Source: JBEEJL01 sp043744215
GTDB lineage: Bacteria; Pseudomonadota; Gammaproteobacteria; Burkholderiales; JBEEJL01
NCBI GenBank assembly: GCA_043744215.1
Contig: JAYTVC010000045.1
Coordinates: forward strand, 3,052-67,051
Reading direction: 5' to 3'
DNA length: 64,000 bases
In this document: positions 34,382 through 43,897 of the stretch, piece by piece
Layout of the letters: every line of letters starts with the position of its first letter
Numbering within the stretch: position 1 is the stretch's first letter
The notes under the pieces: generated by a model
What the model was told of the DNA's origin: nothing
Seen by the model: only the letters and a program-made list of their open reading frames with translations
Databases searched by the model: none
Made by a program: the position numbers and the translations under genes

Positions 34382-35851
34382 CTACATTAACACCACATCA
34401 TAATTCTCCTGCGTGTAGGCACTCTCAACCTGCAATGAAATCGGTTTGCCGATGAAATCCGACAGCATGGTGAGATTCTGCGCTTCTTCATCCAGAAAAC
34501 GGTCGATGACTTTTTGCGAAGCGAGGATGCGATATTCTTTGGTGTCGAATTGCCGGGCGGAGCGAAGGAGTTCGCGCAGAATTTCGTAGCAAATGGTTTG
34601 TGGTGTTTTGAGCTGGCCACGGCCAGCGCAAGTCTCGCATGGTTCACATAGAATATGCGCCAAAGATTCGCGCGTGCGCTTGCGCGTCATCTCCAGCAAA
34701 CCCAGCGATGAGAAACCGTTGAGGGTAATGCGCGTGCGGTCGCGCGACAAAGCCTTGTTGAATTCTGCCAACACGGATTCCTTATGCGGTTCGTTATCCA
34801 TATCGATAAAATCGACGATGATAATGCCGCCCAGATTGCGCAAACGTAGTTGACGCGCGATGGTTTGCGCGGCTTCGAGATTGGTTTTGTAAATGGTGTC
34901 GTCGAAATTGCGGCCGCCGACGAAGCCGCCGGTGTTCACGTCCACCGTGGTCATCGCTTCCGTCTGGTCGATGATGATGTAGCCGCCTGATTTCAAATCG
35001 ACGCGCTTGGCCAGCGCCCGTTCGATTTCCTCTTCGACGCCAAACAAATCAAACAGTGGGCGTTCGCCCTGGTAATGCTCCAGCACTTTGAACGCCTGCT
35101 GGGTATATTTTTGCGCGAACTCGCTGAGCTTCTGAAAAGTCTCTCGCGAATCGACGATGATGCGTTCGGTTTCGGCATGGACAAAATCGCGTAATACGCG
35201 CTGGCTCAAATTCAAATCCTGATACAGCAAAGTTTCCAGCGCAGCAGTCTTGGCGGCTTCTTTGGTGCCATTCCACAACTTGCGCAGGTATTCGACGTCG
35301 GCGGCGAGCTCGTCGTCGCTCGCGGTTTCGGCCACGGTGCGCACTATGAAACCGCCGGTTTCTTCAGCGGGAATCAAATGCTGCAACTTTTGCCGCAAAA
35401 CTTCCCGTTCCGCTTCGTCTTCAATGCGCTGCGAAATGCCGATATGTGCTTCTTGCGGCAAGTAAACGAGAAAGCGGCCGGCAATGCCAATTTGCGTCGA
35501 CAAGCGCGCGCCCTTGCTGCCGAGCGGATCTTTGATGACTTGCACCAGGATCGACTGGCCTTCGGACAATATTTTTTCGATGGGTTTTAATTCGACAGGT
35601 TTTGCATTCTCGCCGTTTTCTCGCGGCACCCAGATATCCGCCACATGTAAAAACGCTGCGCGCGACAAACCCACGTCGATGAACGCCGATTGCATGCCGG
35701 GCAATACGCGCGCCACTTTGCCCAGATAAACATTGCCAACCAGGCCGCGGCTTGACGCGCGTTCGACGTGCAGTTCCTGCGCGACGCCTTGCAGCATGAC
35801 CGCCACGCGGGTTTCCTGCGGCGTAACGTTGATAAGAATCTGCTCGTTCAT
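34382..35851 (-). CDS. rng: Ribonuclease G
   Basis: A 489-residue endoribonuclease that matures 16S rRNA 5' ends and degrades mRNA. An N-terminal S1 domain spans about 35-120. The catalytic Asp residues lie in TTVDVNTGGFVGG (about 302) and IIIVDFIDM (about 345). The zinc-link Cys motif is in CEPCETCAGRG near 400. The length matches E. coli RNase G (489) rather than RNase E. It lies 25 bp downstream of maf on the same strand, as in E. coli and many betaproteobacteria. Confidence 0.95.
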   Translation of the reverse strand: MNEQILINVTPQETRVAVMLQGVAQELHVERASSRGLVGNVYLGKVARVLPGMQSAFIDVGLSRAAFLHVADIWVPRENGENAKPVELKPIEKILSEGQSILVQVIKDPLGSKGARLSTQIGIAGRFLVYLPQEAHIGISQRIEDEAEREVLRQKLQHLIPAEETGGFIVRTVAETASDDELAADVEYLRKLWNGTKEAAKTAALETLLYQDLNLSQRVLRDFVHAETERIIVDSRETFQKLSEFAQKYTQQAFKVLEHYQGERPLFDLFGVEEEIERALAKRVDLKSGGYIIIDQTEAMTTVDVNTGGFVGGRNFDDTIYKTNLEAAQTIARQLRLRNLGGIIIVDFIDMDNEPHKESVLAEFNKALSRDRTRITLNGFSSLGLLEMTRKRTRESLAHILCEPCETCAGRGQLKTPQTICYEILRELLRSARQFDTKEYRILASQKVIDRFLDEEAQNLTMLSDFIGKPISLQVESAYTQENYDVVLM

Positions 35852-35876
35852 GGTTTATTATTTTTCCGGAAAATTT

Positions 35877-36485
35877 TTATCGGCCTGCGCCGAATTGCCT
35901 GATAAGCACCGACGTCTCATACAAGGGCAAACCCACCACGCCGGAATAGCTGCCTTCAAGCCGCGCAACAAATGCGCCGGCGCGGCCCTGAATGGCATAA
36001 CCGCCGGCCTTGTCGGATGATTCGCCCGATGCGACATAGGCTTTGATGTCTTCGTCCGTGAGCGCGCAAAACGTCACGCGGCTTGATGATAAGGCGACCT
36101 CGATACGGTTGCCGTCGGTCATCGCGATGGCCGTATGTACGTCGTGTGATGTGCCCGCGAGCGAACGAACCATGCCCATTGCTTCGGCGGCATCCGCCGG
36201 CTTGCCCAAAATTTTTCCATCAAGCGCAACCGTGGTATCTGCCGACAAAATATTATGCCAAGGCAAACTGCGCTCCATCAGCAACCGCGCAGCGAGCACG
36301 ACTTTTGCACGCGCGATGCGCTGCACATAAACATCGGGTTGCTCATCCGCGAGCGGCGTTTCATCGACATCCGGTTGGCGTGGCGCTTGTTCGCGAAACA
36401 ACAACAGCTCAAACGACACGCCGATTTGTTTCAGCAATTCGCGCCGACGCGGGCTGCGCGACGCAAGATAAATCCGCTGCGACAT
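35877..36485 (-). CDS. maf: Maf-like nucleotide pyrophosphatase
   Basis: A 202-residue Maf-family house-cleaning pyrophosphatase (YhdE type, acting on dTTP/UTP or modified nucleotides). The N-terminal LASRSPRRRELL is the nucleotide-binding signature; SADTTVALDGKILGKP and SDKAGGYAIQGRAGAFV carry the catalytic residues. ATG at 36485 matches family starts; ATG at 36494 or 36548 would add 3 or 21 residues. A dispersed-motif copy lies at the upstream ATG. It sits between rlmH and rng, the common betaproteobacterial order. Confidence 0.9.
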   Translation of the reverse strand: MSQRIYLASRSPRRRELLKQIGVSFELLLFREQAPRQPDVDETPLADEQPDVYVQRIARAKVVLAARLLMERSLPWHNILSADTTVALDGKILGKPADAAEAMGMVRSLAGTSHDVHTAIAMTDGNRIEVALSSSRVTFCALTDEDIKAYVASGESSDKAGGYAIQGRAGAFVARLEGSYSGVVGLPLYETSVLIRQFGAGR

Positions 36486-36544
36486 TTTCGCCATGCCTGC
36501 TTTTGAGCTGACATAGGTCTTCAAGGGACTATCGGAAGGGTGTT

Positions 36545-36588
36545 CCATAAGTATTTGATTATATTGAATATTTTAAGGTTTTCTCAAC
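36545..36588 (+). repeat. Dispersed AT-rich motif, copy I (between rlmH and maf)
   Basis: The plus strand reads TAAGTATTTGATT then ATATTGAATATTTT, about 25 of 27 positions. The tail TTTTCTCAAC resembles CTTCTCAAC after copy B, so similarity extends beyond the core. Confidence 0.8.
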
Positions 36589-36597
36589 GCTTGTGAT

Positions 36598-37068
36598 TCA
36601 CTCGCGATGGTAGGGATGATTCTGCGTGATCGAATACGCGCGATAAAGTTGCTCTGCCAACAAAACCCGCGCCATGCCGTGGGGCAATGTCATGGCCGAC
36701 AACGCGAGCATTTTTTGCGCGCGCTGCTTAATGCTTGCGTGCAATCCATCGGCACCGCCGATGACGAAGGCCACATCGCGGCCGTCAGCCATCCAGTTGC
36801 GCAACCAATCCGCCAAAGCTTGTGTGGTCACTTGCGCGCCGCGCTCATCAAGCGCGATCACATTGACGCCATCAGGCAGCGCCGCTTCGATGCGGATTTT
36901 TTCTGCTTCCATCATTTGCAGGGCTGTTTTACCCGTGTCGCGTTTTTCCGGTTTGATTTCCTTCAGCTCAATGCGCAAATGGGGTGGCATGCGTTTGGCG
37001 TATTCATCAAAGGCGGCATTCACCCAATCGGGCATTTTGTTACCGACAGCAATGATGGTCAATTTCAA
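36598..37068 (-). CDS. rlmH: 23S rRNA pseudouridine-1915 N3-methyltransferase RlmH
   Basis: A 156-residue SPOUT methyltransferase (E. coli 155). It methylates pseudouridine 1915 of 23S rRNA in the assembled ribosome. MKLTIIAVGNKMPDWV starts the protein, FVIGGADGLH is the SAM-binding knot and LAEQLYRAYSI...NHPYHRE closes it. It lies 2 bp downstream of rsfS, so the two ribosome-linked genes are cotranscribed. Confidence 0.97.
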   Translation of the reverse strand: MKLTIIAVGNKMPDWVNAAFDEYAKRMPPHLRIELKEIKPEKRDTGKTALQMMEAEKIRIEAALPDGVNVIALDERGAQVTTQALADWLRNWMADGRDVAFVIGGADGLHASIKQRAQKMLALSAMTLPHGMARVLLAEQLYRAYSITQNHPYHRE

Positions 37069-37070
37069 TG

Positions 37071-37670
37071 CTATGCGCGCTTTTTACTGGGTAGTTTTTT
37101 GGCGGTCACTTTTTTGGCGGCTGGTTTTTTTGCTGCCGGTTTTTTGGCTGTTGGCGTTTTCGAAACCGGTTTTTTTACGACGGGTTTTTTTACGACGGGT
37201 TTTTTCCTGGCCGCGCTGGGCACTTCCTGTTCGATTTTCTTCTCTGTCATTTTTTTTGCCGCAGGTTTTTTGGCGGCGGTTTTTTTCTTTAGCGCAGGCT
37301 TTTCGTCTGATTCAGCGTCATCATCTTTTTGTTTGCTGCCACGAGGCGGCGGGTGATCCCACAATTCTTCCAGGTTGTAATACTCGCGCGTGGCCGGATG
37401 CATCACATGCACGATCAAGTCGCCGCAATCGACCAGCACCCATTCACCGCTTTCTTCACCTTCGATGCTGAGCACCAGGCCGCCGGCTTGTTTCACTTTC
37501 ACCACGACGTTGTTTGCCAGCGCCTTGGTTTGCCGAACGGAGTCGGCGCTCGCCACGATGATGAAGTCGAATAGTGAGGACAAATGCTTCACGTCCATGA
37601 TTTTGATGTCTTTAGCCTTGATGTCTTCAAGGGCATCGACGGCGATTTTTTTAAGTTTTGCGGGAGTCAT
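37071..37670 (-). CDS. rsfS: Ribosomal silencing factor RsfS with Lys/Ala-rich tail
   Basis: A 199-residue protein. Residues 1 to about 112 are the RsfS domain, which binds uL14 and blocks subunit joining in stationary phase; SLFDFIIVASADSVRQTKALA and GEWVLVDCGDLIVHVMHP are diagnostic. From about 125 the chain becomes a low-complexity tail of AAKKPAAKK and KKPVVKKP repeats, like histone H1 or bacterial AlgP/HU tails. E. coli RsfS is only 105 residues. Start at ATG 37670 fits the family. It lies between nadD and rlmH. Confidence 0.95.
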   Translation of the reverse strand: MTPAKLKKIAVDALEDIKAKDIKIMDVKHLSSLFDFIIVASADSVRQTKALANNVVVKVKQAGGLVLSIEGEESGEWVLVDCGDLIVHVMHPATREYYNLEELWDHPPPRGSKQKDDDAESDEKPALKKKTAAKKPAAKKMTEKKIEQEVPSAARKKPVVKKPVVKKPVSKTPTAKKPAAKKPAAKKVTAKKLPSKKRA

Positions 37671-37689
37671 GCAATTCCAATAAGTTAAA

Positions 37690-38361
37690 TTAATTAGGGC
37701 GGTACAGGTTTTGTTGCTGGATGTATTGCGCAACCGCGTCGGGAATTAAATAACGCGCAGAGCGCCCGGCACCGAACAGCGCGCGGATGCGCGTAGCGGA
37801 AATATCCAGCGGCGTCATGCTGAGCGTGGCAATGTGCCCGGCAGGTGCGGCGCGCAACAGCGTGGCATTGGCGGTGAAACGCTTTTGATATTCGTCGCGC
37901 AATGCGGGAGTCAGCGTATTCACATCGAGCGCCGCGCCGGGCCGTGTGGCAACGGCAACATGGGACAGCGCAAACAATTCCTGCCAGCGATGCCAGGTAT
38001 GCAAATTGACAAACGCATCCGCGCCGACGATCAGCACCAGTGCCGTAGTGGCGCCCAACTCGATGCGCAACTCACTCAGCGTATCGATGGTATAACTGGC
38101 CTTGTCGCGTTTCACTTCGCGCTCATCGGCCGCGAACCGCGCATTGCCGGCAATGGCCGCCTTCACCATGGCGAGGCGATGGTCCGCCGGGGCGCGCGGC
38201 ACACTGCGTTGCCAGGGTTTGCCCGCAGGAATAAACAGAATACCATCCAGCTTGAAATGATCGGCGGCTTCTTCGGCAAGGCGAAGATGGCCGAAGTGAA
38301 CCGGGTCGAAGGTGCCGCCGAGGATGCCGACCGCACGGCTGTTGGAAGTTGATGCGCTCAA
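37690..38361 (-). CDS. nadD: Nicotinate-nucleotide adenylyltransferase
   Basis: A 223-residue nucleotidyltransferase that makes nicotinate adenine dinucleotide in NAD synthesis. GGTFDPVHFGHLRLAEEA at about 15-32 is the HxGH nucleotide-binding motif, and ISATRIRALF near 195 is the second phosphate-binding motif. It lies 13 bp after proA and 19 bp before rsfS, inside a continuous minus-strand block. Confidence 0.96.
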   Translation of the reverse strand: MSASTSNSRAVGILGGTFDPVHFGHLRLAEEAADHFKLDGILFIPAGKPWQRSVPRAPADHRLAMVKAAIAGNARFAADEREVKRDKASYTIDTLSELRIELGATTALVLIVGADAFVNLHTWHRWQELFALSHVAVATRPGAALDVNTLTPALRDEYQKRFTANATLLRAAPAGHIATLSMTPLDISATRIRALFGAGRSARYLIPDAVAQYIQQQNLYRPN

Positions 38362-38374
38362 AATGGTTGGCCGC

Positions 38375-39643
38375 TCATGTTCGGATTTGCCCGCTGCCGA
38401 GCACGATATATTTTTGCGATGTCAAACCTTCGAGCCCCACCGGCCCGCGCGCGTGCAGCTTGTCGGTAGAAATGCCAATCTCCGCACCCAGGCCGTATTC
38501 AAAGCCATCGGCGAAGCGCGTTGAGGCATTCACCATCACGCTGGAAGAATCCACTTCGCGCAGAAAACGCATGGCGCGGCTGTAGTCCTCGGTGACAATC
38601 GTATCGGTGTGGGCCGAACCGTACTTGCTGATGTGTTCCATCGCCGCGTCGAGATTTTTTACAATGCGCACCGCAAGAATCGGCGCGAGATACTCGGCGT
38701 ACCAATCTTCTTCTGTTGCCGCTTTCATTTGTGGCACCAGTTTTCTCGCCGCCGGGTCTCCGCGCAATTCGACTTTTTTGTCGAGATAAATTTGCGCCAG
38801 CGGCGGCAAAACAATGGCGGCGATTTTCTCGTGCACCAATAGCGTTTCCATGGTGTTGCAGGTGCCGTAACGCTGGGTCTTGGCGTTGTCGGCGATTTTT
38901 ACCGCCTTGTCAGGGTCGGCTTTCGAGTCGATATATACATGGCACACGCCATCCAGATGTTTAATGACGGGAATGCGCGCGTCATTGCTGATGCGCTCGA
39001 TCAGCCCCTTGCCGCCGCGCGGCACAATCACATCGACATATTTATTCATGCTGATGAGCTCGCCCACCGCCGCGCGGTCGGTGGTCTCAACCACCTGCAC
39101 GGCGCTCTCTGGCAAGCCCGCAGCGCGCAGGCCCTCGTGAACGCAAGCGGCGATAGCCTGGTTGGAATGCATCGCTTCGGAGCCGCCGCGCAATATGCAG
39201 GCATTGCCCGCCTTCAAACACAAGCCTGCCGCATCCGCCGTGACGTTGGGACGCGATTCGTAAATAATGCCGATCACGCCAAGCGGTACGCGCATCTTGC
39301 CAACCTGTATGCCTGAGGGCCGGTATTTCAGATCAGTGATTTCACCCACCGGATCGGGCAGCGCGGCGATTTGCTCCAAGCCCTCGGCGATGGATTCGAT
39401 GGTCATTTCATTTAATTTCAGGCGGTCGATCATTGCGCTTTCCAACTCTTTAGCGCGTGCGGCCTGCACATCTTTTGCGTTGGCTGCCATCAGTGACGGC
39501 GCGTTCGCGCGAATAGCCGCGGCCATCGCAAGCAACGCTGCATTTTTTGCGCCCGTGTTGGCCCTGGCAATGGCGCGCGATGCGATGCGCGCCTGCTCGC
39601 CCACTTGTTTCATATACGACTTGATGTCGAGTTTCATGTCCAT
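38375..39643 (-). CDS. proA: Gamma-glutamyl phosphate reductase
   Basis: A 422-residue enzyme of the aldehyde dehydrogenase superfamily that reduces gamma-glutamyl phosphate in proline synthesis. IGIIYESRPNVTADAAGLCLKAGNA and VPRGGKGLIERI are typical, and the catalytic Cys lies in QRYGTCNTMETLLVH. ATG at 39643 or 39637 fits the family; the frame extends to 39727 but would run into holA. It starts 18 bp after the holA stop. Confidence 0.96.
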   Translation of the reverse strand: MDMKLDIKSYMKQVGEQARIASRAIARANTGAKNAALLAMAAAIRANAPSLMAANAKDVQAARAKELESAMIDRLKLNEMTIESIAEGLEQIAALPDPVGEITDLKYRPSGIQVGKMRVPLGVIGIIYESRPNVTADAAGLCLKAGNACILRGGSEAMHSNQAIAACVHEGLRAAGLPESAVQVVETTDRAAVGELISMNKYVDVIVPRGGKGLIERISNDARIPVIKHLDGVCHVYIDSKADPDKAVKIADNAKTQRYGTCNTMETLLVHEKIAAIVLPPLAQIYLDKKVELRGDPAARKLVPQMKAATEEDWYAEYLAPILAVRIVKNLDAAMEHISKYGSAHTDTIVTEDYSRAMRFLREVDSSSVMVNASTRFADGFEYGLGAEIGISTDKLHARGPVGLEGLTSQKYIVLGSGQIRT

Positions 39644-39660
39644 CGTTGCACCATCATGCT

Positions 39661-40686
39661 TTACGCCAGTTCTTTTATAGCAGGCTTGCCCGCCGTTAAC
39701 AGCGCCAATTGCAATAACGCATCCCACACATCGCCACGGCGCAAACCTTTAATCATCTGATCTGCCTGCGCGGCACGGGCCAGGGCCATTTTTAATTGGG
39801 CCGGTTCGGCGCGCCTGGCCGCTTTTTCAATCAACTGTTGCCGCGCTCCCCATACCCGTGCATCTCGCAGAAGTTGAGATAGGGCCCGGCCGCTTTGCAA
39901 GCCTTCGCTAATCTTTAACAGCGCGCGAATTTCTTCGGTAATCGCCCACAATACTAAAGGCGGCGCGGCGCCTTCTCCCTGCAAACCTTCCATCATGCGC
40001 ACCAGCCGGGGAATGTCCCGCGCCAATACCGCTTCGCCCAGCTTCCTTACATCATAGCGCGATACGTCGAGCACCGCCTCACGCACGGCATCGCCATCCA
40101 GCGCGCCTTCGGGAAACAGCAGCGCGAGTTTTTGCACCTCTTGATACGCCGCCAATAAATTGCCCTCGACACGCTCCGTCAGCCATTGCAGCGTCTCGCG
40201 GTCGCAAGTTTGTTTTTGCGCAGCCAGTCGCAACGACAGCCATTCCGGCAATTGCTGCCGCGAAACTTCTTTCGCTTCGACCGCTACGCCTGCCGATTCC
40301 AACGCGGTAAACCAGCGGCCACTTAATTGCGTGCGATCAAGCGCGGGCAAGCTGACAAGACAAATCGTGTCATCGGGCAAGCGCTCGCAAAATTTTACGA
40401 TAGCTTCGCTGCCTTCAACGCCGGGCTTGCCGCCGGGGATGCGCAGTTCCAAAATGCGTTTTGACGCGAACAGGGAAAAACTGTTGGCACTCATGTTGAG
40501 CGAACCCCAGTTGAAACCCGTTTCAACCGTGAGCACTTCGCGCTCCGCATAACCGTCTTTACGCGCAGCAGCACGGATGCGGTCGGCCGCTTCGAGCGTG
40601 AGTAAAGGCTCGGCACCGAACAGCGTATAGAGTGGTGCCAGTTTTTTTGCAAGTTGCGCAGCGAGTTGTTCGGTAGCAATGCGCAT
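39661..40686 (-). CDS. holA: DNA polymerase III delta subunit
   Basis: A 341-residue clamp-loader subunit (E. coli HolA 343). LYTLFGAEPLLTLEAADRIR at the start is the delta N-terminal domain; EGNLLAAYQEVQKLALL near 170 is typical. It opens the beta clamp. The ATG at 40686 overlaps the lptE stop as TGATG, so translation is coupled. The order lptE-holA is conserved across Gram-negative bacteria. Confidence 0.95.
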   Translation of the reverse strand: MRIATEQLAAQLAKKLAPLYTLFGAEPLLTLEAADRIRAAARKDGYAEREVLTVETGFNWGSLNMSANSFSLFASKRILELRIPGGKPGVEGSEAIVKFCERLPDDTICLVSLPALDRTQLSGRWFTALESAGVAVEAKEVSRQQLPEWLSLRLAAQKQTCDRETLQWLTERVEGNLLAAYQEVQKLALLFPEGALDGDAVREAVLDVSRYDVRKLGEAVLARDIPRLVRMMEGLQGEGAAPPLVLWAITEEIRALLKISEGLQSGRALSQLLRDARVWGARQQLIEKAARRAEPAQLKMALARAAQADQMIKGLRRGDVWDALLQLALLTAGKPAIKELA

Positions 40687-41168
40687 CAACGTTTAACCAG
40701 CGCCAGCCGGCGCAAAATTTGTTGCGCGGCATCCTGCTGCATGTCGCGGTAGAGCAAGGCTTCTTCCTGCTCTTTTGCCAACACTTGCACATCGCTGTAG
40801 GACAAAATGCGGTTGAGCACCAGCTCGCTCGGCGGAATCAGTTCTTTTTTCGCGCCATCGATGACTTTGTAATTTACGCGATAACGCAATTGCAGTTCGC
40901 GCACACGGCCTGCGCTGTTGAGCGCGAGAATGATTCTTTCTCGCTGCTCGCCAACTAATTGCAATTGCGCATCGGCCTCGGAATCTTTTGTTACGATGGT
41001 TGTAGTGGATGAATTGGTCACCGCGCGTTTCAAATCCGTTTGCAAGGACGACCCGTCGCCGCCGGAAATAAACAGCGTGGCAAACGGCAGCGACGCATCA
41101 CCGCGCAGTTGAAATCCGCAAGCGGATAATGCTAAAATATTGATAATAATCAAATAGTTACGTAACAT
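40686..41168 (-). CDS. lptE: LPS-assembly lipoprotein LptE
   Basis: A 160-residue outer-membrane lipoprotein that plugs the LptD barrel and helps insert LPS. The signal ends in LSAC at 14-17, followed by GFQLRGD, the LptE hallmark. QEEALLYRDMQQDAAQQILRRL at the C-terminus is also typical. It follows leuS by 5 bp. The signal-peptide codons (NYLIIINIL) are made of a copy of the dispersed AT-rich motif. Confidence 0.93.
   Translation of the reverse strand: MLRNYLIIINILALSACGFQLRGDASLPFATLFISGGDGSSLQTDLKRAVTNSSTTTIVTKDSEADAQLQLVGEQRERIILALNSAGRVRELQLRYRVNYKVIDGAKKELIPPSELVLNRILSYSDVQVLAKEQEEALLYRDMQQDAAQQILRRLALVKR
41124..41165 (-). repeat. Dispersed AT-rich motif, copy J (lptE signal peptide)
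   Basis: The minus strand reads TAACTATTTGATT then ATTATCAATATTTT, followed by AGCATTATC; about 24 of 27 positions. It encodes the hydrophobic core of the LptE signal. Confidence 0.75.
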
Positions 41169-41173
41169 TCCGT

Positions 41174-43756
41174 TTACACCACAATATTCACCAATCGGCC
41201 AGGCACGACGATGATTTTTTTGATCGTCTGCCCTTCGATAAATTTTTGCACGTTGGCATTTTCGCGCGCCATATTTTCTATCGCTTCTTTGCTCGCCTCT
41301 TTCGGCACGGTGATGTGGCCGCGTAATTTGCCGCTGACTTGCACGACCAGTTCGAGCTCGTCCTGCACCAGCGCGGCTTTATCCACCGCTGGCCATGCCT
41401 GGTCGCGCAATTGCGTGCCGGGTTTCAACTCACTCCACAACGCGTTGCAAATATGCGGCACGATGGGTGAGAGCATGATGACGATTTTTTCCAGCGCATC
41501 CTGCATCACGCTACGGGCTTGTGCCGACGACATATCCAATTTGGTCAACAGATTCATCAATTCCATTACCGCAGCAATGGCTGTGTTGAATTGCTGGCGG
41601 CGCCCGTAATCGTCGCTCACTTTTTGCAGCGTGCTGTGCAAGGCAAAACGGGCAGCTTTTAGCTCGGCGCTTAATTCACCGCCCACATAAGCGGACACGG
41701 GTCCGCACGCAACATGATCGTGGGCCATTTTCCACAAACGGCGCAAAAAACGGAACGAGCCTTCGACGCCGGTATCGCTCCACTCCAAAGTCTGCTCCGG
41801 CGGCGAGGCGAACATCATGAACAGGCGAGCCGTGTCCGCGCCGTATTGGTCGATGATGGCCTGCGGGTCAATGCCGTTGTTCTTCGATTTCGACATCGTG
41901 CCGACGCCACCGTATTCCACGGGCTGGCCGTCGGATTTCAGCACGGCGCCCATGCGGTTTCCCTTGTCGTCGGTTTTGACTTCGATATCGGCCGGATTGA
42001 AATAGGCGATGCGCCCTGCAGCTGGTTTGCGAAAATAAATGTCGTTCAGCACCATGCCTTGCGTGAGCAAATTGGCGAAAGGTTCATCGACGCTGACCAT
42101 GCCCAGATCGCGCATGGCCTTAGTCCAGAAACGCGAGTAAAGCAAATGCAGAATCGCGTGCTCGATGCCGCCGATGTATTGGTCGGCGGGTAACCAGTAT
42201 TCAACGCGGGCATCAACCATTTCTTTTTGATTGTCGGCGCTGGCGTAACGCAAAAAATACCAGGACGAATCGACAAACGTATCCATCGTATCCGTCTCGC
42301 GCCGCGCGGCTTGGTTGCACTTGGGGCAGACGCAATCGAGAAACGGTTTATATTTATTCAGCGGATTGCCGCTGCCGTCGGGCACCAGATCTACCGGCAA
42401 CTTCACCGGCAATTGGTCATCGGGCACCGGCACATCACCGCAGGCATCGCAATGAATAATGGGAATCGGGCAACCCCAGTAGCGCTGGCGCGAAATGCCC
42501 CAGTCGCGCAGGCGATAAACGGTGCGTTTTTCGCCGAGATTTTTTGCTTTCAAATCGGACGAAATGGCATCGATGGCTTGCGCAAAATTCATGCCGTTAT
42601 ATTTGCCAGAGTGAATGAGCGCGCCGTGTTCCGTGTAAGCGTCGTGCCAGGGCGCAGGCGTGGTATCGCCGGCTGATGTGCGGATAACCGGCTTGATCGG
42701 CAACTTATATTTTGTGGCAAATTCAAAATCGCGTTCGTCATGCGCGGGCACGGCCATCACCGCGCCTTCGCCATAACCCATCAACACATAGTTGGCGACC
42801 CACACGGGTAATGCATCGCCGGTCAACGGATGCGTCACGAACAAACCTGTGTCCATGCCCTTTTTTTCCTGTGTGGCAATGTCGGCTTCCTGCACGCTGC
42901 CATGTTTGCATTCGTCGATAAATTTTTGCAGCGCCGGATTATTTTTTGCCGCCTTGGTCGCCAGCGCATGTTCTGCCGCAACGGCGACGTAGGTTGCACC
43001 CATCAGCGTGTCGGCGCGGGTGGTGAAGACTTTCACCACGCCGTCATCGCAGGGGAAACCCACTTCGACGCCGATGCTCTTGCCGATCCAGTTAGCCTGC
43101 ATGGTCTTTACCCGCTCGGGCCAGCCGGGAAGCGTGTCGAGGGCGGCGAGCAATTCATCTGCGTACCGGGTAATGGCCATGTAGTAGCCGGGGATCTCGC
43201 GCTTTTCCACCGGCGCGCCCGTGCGCCAGCCACGGCCATCAATCACTTGTTCGTTGGCGAGCACGGTTTGATCAACAGGATCCCAGTTCACGACTTGGGT
43301 CTTTTTATAGACGATGCCTTTTTCCAGCAGGCGCTTGAACAGCCATTGGTTCCAGCGATAATAATCGGGCTTGCAGGTGGTGACTTCACGCGACCAATCC
43401 AACGCAAAACCCAAAGACTTCAACTGCTTCTTCATATACGCAATGTTGTCATCGGTCCATTTTGCCGGCGGCACATTGTTTGCCATGGCGGCGTTTTCTG
43501 CCGGCAAACCGAAGGCATCCCAACCCATGGGTTGCAATACGTTAAAGCCTTTCATTTTGTGATAGCGACTCAGCACATCGCCGATGGTGTAATTGCGCAC
43601 ATGGCCCATGTGCAACTTGCCCGATGGATAGGGGAACATCGAGAGACAATAATATTTCGGTTTCGCCGTATCTTCGGCTGACTTGAAAGCGTTAGTCGCC
43701 TCCCATTCGGCTTGCAGGGACTTTTCAATTTCGTTTGGTTTGTAATGCTCTTGCAT
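41174..43756 (-). CDS. leuS: Leucyl-tRNA synthetase
   Basis: An 860-residue class I aminoacyl-tRNA synthetase (E. coli 860). The HIGH-type motif is PYPSGKLHMGHVRN near 45-58. The editing (CP1) domain spans about 225-415. The second signature reads TMSKSKNNGIDP near 615, with Thr in place of the first Lys of KMSKS. C-terminal LVVQVSGKLRGHITVP fits the family. ATG at 43756 (MQEHYKPNEIEKSLQ) is chosen over 43789. It heads the block leuS-lptE-holA-proA-nadD-rsfS-rlmH-maf-rng. Confidence 0.97.
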   Translation of the reverse strand: MQEHYKPNEIEKSLQAEWEATNAFKSAEDTAKPKYYCLSMFPYPSGKLHMGHVRNYTIGDVLSRYHKMKGFNVLQPMGWDAFGLPAENAAMANNVPPAKWTDDNIAYMKKQLKSLGFALDWSREVTTCKPDYYRWNQWLFKRLLEKGIVYKKTQVVNWDPVDQTVLANEQVIDGRGWRTGAPVEKREIPGYYMAITRYADELLAALDTLPGWPERVKTMQANWIGKSIGVEVGFPCDDGVVKVFTTRADTLMGATYVAVAAEHALATKAAKNNPALQKFIDECKHGSVQEADIATQEKKGMDTGLFVTHPLTGDALPVWVANYVLMGYGEGAVMAVPAHDERDFEFATKYKLPIKPVIRTSAGDTTPAPWHDAYTEHGALIHSGKYNGMNFAQAIDAISSDLKAKNLGEKRTVYRLRDWGISRQRYWGCPIPIIHCDACGDVPVPDDQLPVKLPVDLVPDGSGNPLNKYKPFLDCVCPKCNQAARRETDTMDTFVDSSWYFLRYASADNQKEMVDARVEYWLPADQYIGGIEHAILHLLYSRFWTKAMRDLGMVSVDEPFANLLTQGMVLNDIYFRKPAAGRIAYFNPADIEVKTDDKGNRMGAVLKSDGQPVEYGGVGTMSKSKNNGIDPQAIIDQYGADTARLFMMFASPPEQTLEWSDTGVEGSFRFLRRLWKMAHDHVACGPVSAYVGGELSAELKAARFALHSTLQKVSDDYGRRQQFNTAIAAVMELMNLLTKLDMSSAQARSVMQDALEKIVIMLSPIVPHICNALWSELKPGTQLRDQAWPAVDKAALVQDELELVVQVSGKLRGHITVPKEASKEAIENMARENANVQKFIEGQTIKKIIVVPGRLVNIVV

Positions 43757-43897
43757 CCGAGTATCCGTTGTTTTTACGCAAAAAATCATTATACCGTGAA
43801 CTTGCTTTTCCCCCTTCAGGAACTACACTAAGAAAGTCTCTGCCGAAAATTTGAATTGTTTCGCTCATTGTTTCGCTTATTGTTACGAGGAGCCATC

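Noticed and set aside
41880..41920. Inactivated LeuS because the signature reads TMSKS
   Set aside because: The catalytic second Lys and the surrounding sequence are intact, and I believe this first-position change occurs in other LeuS proteins.
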